Shown piece by piece: positions 7,636 through 12,390 of a stretch of 12,390 nt of DNA. The position numbers and the translations under genes are program-made. Origin of the DNA: Cephalothrix simula (Eukaryota; Nemertea; Palaeonemertea; Archinemertea; Cephalotrichidae); contig JAXIUW010185626.1 in NCBI GenBank assembly GCA_035591015.1, positions 1 through 12,390 of the forward strand, written 5' to 3'. Each line of letters begins with the position of its first letter. The stretch's first letter is position 1. The notes under the pieces are model-generated. The model was not told the DNA's origin. It did no database searches and was given only the letters and a program-made list of their open reading frames with translations.

Positions 7636-7858
7636 GTCTATATTTTCAAAGCGTTTCTCTCTGTCGTATGTTAACTATATATTTTATTAGGGTTGTCTCG
7701 ATTATAAATATCTTTTATTAGGATTTTATTAGAATTTCTCAATAATTTCTTAAATGTGTGTTCTTCTATTGGAGTGACTTTTTTTAATTGGAATGTTTAT
7801 TTCCATTGACCAAAATATGTGTGTATCTTGTGCATGTAAAGTGTGTTTGTGTGTAATC

Positions 7859-7866
7859 CAGTATTA
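7859..7866 (+). promoter_or_regulatory. 8-mer seed match to miR-8/miR-200 (CAGTATTA)
   Basis: The site lies 224 bases after the stop codon. CAGUAUUA pairs with nucleotides 2-8 of the bilaterian miR-8/miR-200 family and has A opposite position 1. A single 8-mer can occur by chance; conservation in related species would be the test. Confidence 0.3.
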
Positions 7867-8022
7867 TCTCATTTCCAACTCTATCCGTACATTTTGATGT
7901 ACTGCCAACATTTAAGTCTCAATTATAAACTAGAGAAATTATACCTAAAAAAGCTAATCAACTTGTATGTCGACATATATTGTGCTAATTGCCTCATCAG
8001 TTGGGTATGTTTTTGTTGAGAC

Positions 8023-8030
8023 GTGCAATA
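8023..8030 (+). promoter_or_regulatory. 8-mer seed match to miR-92/25 (GTGCAATA)
   Basis: GUGCAAUA matches the seed of the bilaterian miR-92 family with A opposite position 1. A second identical 8-mer occurs far downstream at 11972-11979, overlapping an AATAAA, and would be in the transcript only if the UTR were over 4 kb long. Confidence 0.28.
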
Positions 8031-8041
8031 CACCCCCTAGT

Positions 8042-8049
8042 TGTATATA
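8042..8049 (+). promoter_or_regulatory. Pumilio-type element TGTATATA
   Basis: It matches the UGUANAUA consensus of PUF proteins, about 400 bases after the stop codon. Two further matches lie at 9497-9504 (TGTACATA) and 9862-9869 (TGTAAATA). AT-rich sequence yields such matches by chance, so this is only suggestive. Confidence 0.25.
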
Positions 8050-8065
8050 AATTAAATACAGTTCC

Positions 8066-8084
8066 AGAGAGAGAGAGAGAGAGA
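8066..8084. repeat. (AG)n microsatellite
   Basis: About nine and a half AG units follow GTTCC and run into GATCTATATATATT, within the proximal 3' UTR. Confidence 0.85.
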
Positions 8085-8161
8085 TCTATATATATTATAT
8101 CTTTATAGAGAAAAAGATTATATTGACCGTTATCATTAGAAAATGTTGATTATTCAAAAAT

Positions 8162-8167
8162 AATAAA
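8162..8167 (+). terminator. Candidate poly(A) signal, proximal
   Basis: This is the first AATAAA after the MEX3 stop codon, with a T-rich stretch just downstream. It is a candidate cleavage/polyadenylation signal; use is not shown. Confidence 0.4.
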
Positions 8168-8750
8168 ATGTATTTTTTTAAACTACCTAGAGGTTGACCT
8201 GTGAACCTATGATATTTTCATTAAGCTGATATTTTCAAACTGCTACTTTGCATTTAAGTTCTTCCGACTGAACTATAGTATCACTTGCACTTTGTTTACG
8301 AATCACACCTCTAGTCAAGGGTAATATTTGTTATTAGCCCCCACCAGTTAAGCTTTTATCTCATTGCTTAAGCATTTTGTTCCACCATTAAGTAATCACA
8401 TAATTTTGTATTAGTTTTAGTACTTAATCCCATTTTGGGAGAGGTGCATTTGTTTTTAAATTTTATTCATGGGATTACAGGTCAGAATTGAATGAGGATT
8501 TGTTTTTAATATGTTATTTACATAAGCCTCACCTATTTTTTCCTGAGACAACCCATACGATACTCAATTATATAATGTAAATGTATTTGCAAATTATGAG
8601 ATTACTAATAATAATATGTATAATGTAATTTTCAAATTTTAAATTTTGCATATGAACAAATTTATTCATCTTTGAAAAGTATTATAAATACAGAGTATTT
8701 TATTCTTCGAATCAAGCTCTATTTCATAAAAAAATAATTGTTAAATTTTT

Positions 8751-8793
8751 AATAAAGATTAGTTTTAATTTTAATTCCGCTATTGTGAATAAA
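8751..8793 (+). terminator. Candidate poly(A) signal pair
   Basis: AATAAA occurs at 8751-8756 and 8788-8793. The second is followed within 20 bases by the TG-rich TTCTTTGTATGTCTATA, the usual arrangement of a downstream element. It would give a 3' UTR of about 1.2 kb, similar to vertebrate MEX3 mRNAs. Confidence 0.45.
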
Positions 8794-9865
8794 ACATACA
8801 TTCTTTGTATGTCTATATATATCGTATAGTTATAGACTCAGACGTTTTTGTTTATATCAAATGTTATGTGGGCTGGACCATTGAACAATGAACTTAAACT
8901 TCGACTACCTTTAAAAATTGATGGACTTGAGCCATATTCTTAAAATGCTGGTTTGGAGAGTCTGAAATCAGTCAAATCTTTCTGTGCTTCCTTTAAAAAG
9001 AAATATGCTGACTGACTGGAAATAATTGATAAAATGGACCCATAAACAGTTTCATGTGTTCTGGGATGGACTATCATCTCCGAACGTGCAATTTTCTGGC
9101 TTCCATTGCTCACATCTAACTCTTATGTAGATATACATTAAAGTTTTATTTTTGCCACGTTTATATATCTTCCATTCCCGTGGAATTGTACTTCCTGTCG
9201 CCATATTGGACTGTTTTTGAGTGTGATATTGTGAATGTGTGGCTCATAAATCCATATCGAATCCAACAAAAATGGTGTGCAGTTTTTGAAGTGATGTACA
9301 TTTCACCAACTACAACCAGAATTGATGTAAGTCAATTTTTCCTTTATAATCATATTTCAAGCACTCGTATACTCATATGCAATTGGGGGGGTTGATCTCT
9401 ACGCATTTGCTAAACCATATATCCTGAATTATTGAGCTTTCCAATGCTCAATGTAAGTCAATCATTCCATTACACTCTTCAATAACTCCCCTCCTGTGTA
9501 CATAGTTCATAGCTTATCCTCGATACAACATTTCCATCCGTCTATCCATGTTATATTGTATTGAGAACCAAGGTTATTTATAACCAGACTTGGCTGTTCT
9601 ACAAATAAGCTAAATGAAGTAACATACTCGTAGAGATCATTCCCCCTTTGTTCTAATTCTCAAAGAATTATGAATATTTAGGAATTGGCTTCACTCGTTG
9701 TCTCAATTATATGAATATGCATAATGCCTTTTTTATGGTTCAAGTTTCTTCTGCATTTACAAATTATATTATTCTTAACATATATCTATATATTGGGGTA
9801 TGTCGAATTGTAATTTTTCTTTGGCCCACCCTTTTTTGCCTGTCCTAAGTTGTTTTAGATTTGTA

Positions 9866-9952
9866 AATAAAATATTTTTTTATTAGGATATAAAAGAATA
9901 AAAATTTAAATCTCATTCTGTATAGTTTGATCTAGTGGTTTGTTCTAATAAA
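9866..9952 (+). terminator. Cluster of candidate poly(A) signals, distal
   Basis: AATAAA occurs at 9866-9871, 9897-9902 and 9947-9952, with further copies at 10077-10082, 11772-11777 and 11976-11981. AT-rich DNA gives many by chance, but the close cluster could mark a distal end. Confidence 0.25.
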
Positions 9953-10479
9953 AATAGGCATTAAATATGTTTGATTAAGGTCATTTTTAATCACTTCCTA
10001 GTTTTAATGATACTGCACTTTTATTATTTCAACGTATTTTTTAATATAAAATTAAGGATTGTTAATCCAGTTTTAAAATAAACCCTATATCGGCTATATA
10101 AATTACAGATTTTCTGGAAAATTTGTGATTTTAAGCCTTTTCTTTGAAGGAAATATTCCGGGCAGTGCCTGATAAAAAGTGAATCTTGACGATTCTGTTG
10201 ACAAAGAGAAGGTGATGACTCAAAAAGAGAGGTTTTTTTTCTTTTATATCCACTTTAATATAGATTTTAGTCACACTTAGGACAGGTAGTTTATTAATAC
10301 AGTTCTTATAATATGTCTTTTTTAATATGCCATTCTATCATATAATTTTTGCATTTCTTATATTATTATTCTTTTATTTTTGTTTAGAAAAGTAATAGGT
10401 TGTGTATTGAAAAGAGATTTTAGTTAAAGATACTATTTTATCAACGTAAAGATATTTTATAGCATCAAATCGTGTATTA

Positions 10480-10637
10480 AATGTAATTTATTTTATTTTT
10501 AATGTCAAAATCCGTGGAGACCCACCGGAATTTTTTTATGTGATCAAAAATATTTGCTAATGTAACTTATTTTATTTTTAATGTCAAAATCCGTGGAGAC
10601 CCACCGGAATTTTTTTATGTGATCAAAAATATTTGCT
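10480..10637. repeat. Tandem duplication of a 79-bp unit, each with a hairpin
   Basis: Copy 1 (10480-10558) and copy 2 (10559-10637) differ at one base that I can see (AATTTATT against AACTTATT). Each copy holds a stem-loop (10507-10534 and 10586-10613). AAAAT and CCG/TGG pair with CCA/CGG and ATTTT around the loop AGAC, with a bulged C and a bulged A. The near identity means the duplication is recent or conserved by selection or conversion. It lies 2.8 kb after the MEX3 stop. Confidence 0.95.
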
Positions 10638-12142
10638 TTGTATCGATATTTGTAAAGTAGCTTATTATTGATGATTATCGAATTCGATGCACAACAGAGT
10701 TTAGTAATACTAATTTCTACTTTGATATATTATTTAACTATACAGTATGTGTATAATATACGTGTGTAGGTGTGTGAATAATGCCCATATAATTAATTAT
10801 GTAATTATAAAAAAGGTAAATTACAATTGAGTATAATATATTTTTATTTTCAAGCTCCTGCAGTACATTTATCATATTTGCTGAACCAAAAATGTAAAGT
10901 TTTATTTTTCTGCAATTAAACCCAAAGATTTCTTCATTAAATGATGCCTCGTTCTTTACTTATAGCTCATTAGAAATTTGAGATTCCCTTATGACTAAGA
11001 CTGTCTGATAAGACTCCTGCTAGTGTCTGAGTTGGGCATCTTTTTCTTTGAATTCATATTGCTTTGCTGTTTCCAACATTTTAAGATTTCAACTGATCTA
11101 AACGTTCTGGGTTTAGATTATTTAGTCATTCTATATAAGCCCCTGTCATTACATAACATTTTCATAAGTAGGCTTAAAATGTGTCATATCAATTTAATCT
11201 ACTTAGAATGATTATCAAAACCTTAATTTATTATGAAATTATGTGTTTTAATCGTGGGGAACTAACTGAAATGGCAAGAAAATAACATTACTATACTCTA
11301 ATGTTGAATTACTGTTATTACATTCATGAGAACATACTGATAATACAGTCGGAATGTGAACTTATCGACTGTTGTTCTTATATATAAATAATGTACAAGA
11401 TTTCCTCTTGCTTAAAATTTCATTGATTTTTGTCGAATTTCGCTTTACCATGTTATATAAAACATTAAAAATGGGACTTAAAATGATTTGAATCAAATGT
11501 AAGAAGCATTAAACATGTAAAAAACGAATGACACTGCATCTGACTGCATGTATCCAAGAATCAATCCCTATCTTGATCATCTTTTCTTGTTTACTTATAT
11601 ATGATAAGAATTAGTATTTCTCGAAATTTTCAATTCTCTAACATGATACGATATGCAAGTCCTTTAGCTTGGCGCCAATTCATTAAAAAGTTGTTTTCAG
11701 CATGTTGGTTTTGAAATGGTTTTGAATTTCAAAACCATCCGGATGTAATTATTACATTTTGGAAATAGCACAATAAAACTCCATTACTGTCAATTTTATG
11801 TAATGCTATTTAAGGTACCTTTGGGTCAGTTGTCCCATCTTCCATAGATTATTTGGATTTGGTATCTTTTAATATGTTGTAAAGGCTTCCTTCTTAGGTT
11901 TTCATGCGTGATATTGTATGAACTTCTTGTTACTTTTCTCCGTCCTTTTAACACAATAGCCAGGATGTATAGTGCAATAAATTGACATTTTTGCCTTACG
12001 AAAATAGGGTACTAAGAGGGCCATTAGTTGCATCAGTCAGTCATGGCCTATATTTGCATTGTTTGTCGTGCTTTTCAGCACCCGGATGCTAAAAGAAGCT
12101 TTTTCAATTTTAATTGGTACCAGCTCGATTTTCGTTCATTTT
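10638..12142. other. AT-rich downstream DNA, no gene seen
   Basis: No coding frame of note occurs (11023-11211 + is short, hydrophobic and start-poor). A perfect TTGGCGCCAA palindrome lies at about 11670-11679, and paired palindromes are at 11716-11757. Nothing else is recognised. Confidence 0.5.
11716..11757. repeat. Two adjacent near-perfect palindromes
   Basis: ATGGTTTTGAA (11716-11726), one T, then its exact reverse complement (11728-11738). Four bases later ATGTAAT (11743-11749), one T, then ATTACAT (11751-11757). As RNA the one-base centres would open into small loops; as DNA they could extrude as cruciforms. Confidence 0.8.
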
Positions 12143-12242
12143 AATGACATTTAATAAAATTTTCAACACTGTTAATTATAACTTCCCCTATTGGGTAATG
12201 ACAGTTAATAAAATTTCAAAAAACTATAACTTCCCCTATTGA
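12143..12242. repeat. Imperfect tandem repeat, two copies of about 50 bp
   Basis: AATGACA-T/G-TTAATAAAATTT is followed by a variable centre and ATAACTTCCCCTATTG in both copies (12143-12196 and 12197-12242). The second copy has lost several bases in the middle. Confidence 0.8.
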
Positions 12243-12271
12243 GCATATGAATAATTTAATACAGTTTAGAC

Positions 12272-12281
12272 GGGGGGGGGG
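12272..12281 (+). repeat. Poly-G tract
   Basis: Ten consecutive G residues, followed within about 40 bases by GGGGTGGGGTGG. Together these could support G-quadruplex formation. They may belong to a repeat running off the window edge. Confidence 0.7.
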
Positions 12282-12390
12282 TCATGGAAAAAATTGATCT
12301 ACACATATGCGCCATGGGGTGGGGTGGTTTTTGGCTCAAATTACGATTTTTTTCCTCAACCATTTCACTTTTTTCCCAAGCGTTTTAAGG

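Larger units (their letters stand above)
7636..8170 (+). other. MEX3: Proximal MEX3 3' UTR
   Basis: The DNA directly after the stop is AT-rich and non-coding. It contains three TTTTATTAG words at 7682-7690, 7713-7721 and 7724-7732, a miR-8/200 seed match, a miR-92 seed match, a Pumilio-type element and an (AG)n run. The first AATAAA after the stop is at 8162-8167, followed by a T-rich GTATTTTTTT stretch. That gives a minimum UTR of about 550 bases if used. Known vertebrate MEX3 mRNAs have long, regulated 3' UTRs, so later sites may also be used. Confidence 0.55.
8171..10479. other. AT-rich 3' flank or extended 3' UTR, no gene seen
   Basis: No coding frame of note is present; the frame at 9180-9395 is short and unlike any family I know. 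The stretch contains candidate poly(A) signals and two Pumilio-type elements, but no RNA gene or mobile element that I recognise. Where the MEX3 transcript ends inside this stretch is not decidable from sequence. Confidence 0.5.

Noticed and set aside
9180-9395. 71-codon frame in the 3' flank
   Set aside because: No family similarity; consistent with a chance frame or extended 3' UTR.
11023-11211. 62-codon hydrophobic frame far downstream
   Set aside because: It is short, AT-driven and without family similarity or a start context.
1-12390. CRISPR arrays, bacterial operons, attachment sites or phage genes
   Set aside because: Repeats are not regularly spaced, and the spliced KH/RING gene shows this is animal nuclear DNA.

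Overview
The window is animal nuclear DNA: AT-rich and mostly non-coding, with one recognisable gene on the + strand, an orthologue of the MEX3 family of KH-domain/RING-finger RNA-binding proteins. The reading frame is split by a single GT-AG intron, and the predicted protein (504 residues) shares the family's N-terminal block, two KH domains, the conserved DFH-NG-D-GF patch, RSP/RRxxSDP patches and a C-terminal C3HC4 RING. One MEX3 gene close to vertebrate MEX3s, plus AT-rich flanks with foldback repeats, suggests a non-vertebrate bilaterian, perhaps a marine deuterostome such as an echinoderm or hemichordate. That placement is inference; the sequence does not name the species.

Layout. 1-620: degenerate low-complexity and short-palindrome repeats built on ACGCC(A) and GCTAGAGG words. 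620-2448: no recognisable gene. 2449-3219: a large foldback (MITE-like) element with long inverted arms and TA at both ends. About 3240-3632: GC-richer stem-loops ending in a TTATCA-type simple tail, probably the 3' end of a non-LTR retroelement or SINE. 3633-4476: AT-rich flank leading into the presumed MEX3 promoter and 5' UTR, with a perfect CRE (4326-4333) and two possible upstream ORFs. 4477-4729: coding exon 1. 4730-6373: intron 1, carrying four E2F-type motifs. 6374-7635: coding exon 2. 7636-12390: AT-rich 3' UTR and downstream DNA with poly(A) signals, miR-8/200 and miR-92 seed matches, Pumilio-type elements, a 79-bp tandem duplication of a hairpin, tight palindromes, and a tandem repeat plus a poly-G tract at the far end.

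Function. There is no operon or multi-gene system here. The window is essentially one post-transcriptional regulator with its probable control regions. The points most worth checking are the missing C-terminal tail after the RING, the E2F motif cluster in the intron, the duplicated downstream hairpin and the foldback element upstream. I found no convincing undescribed system.
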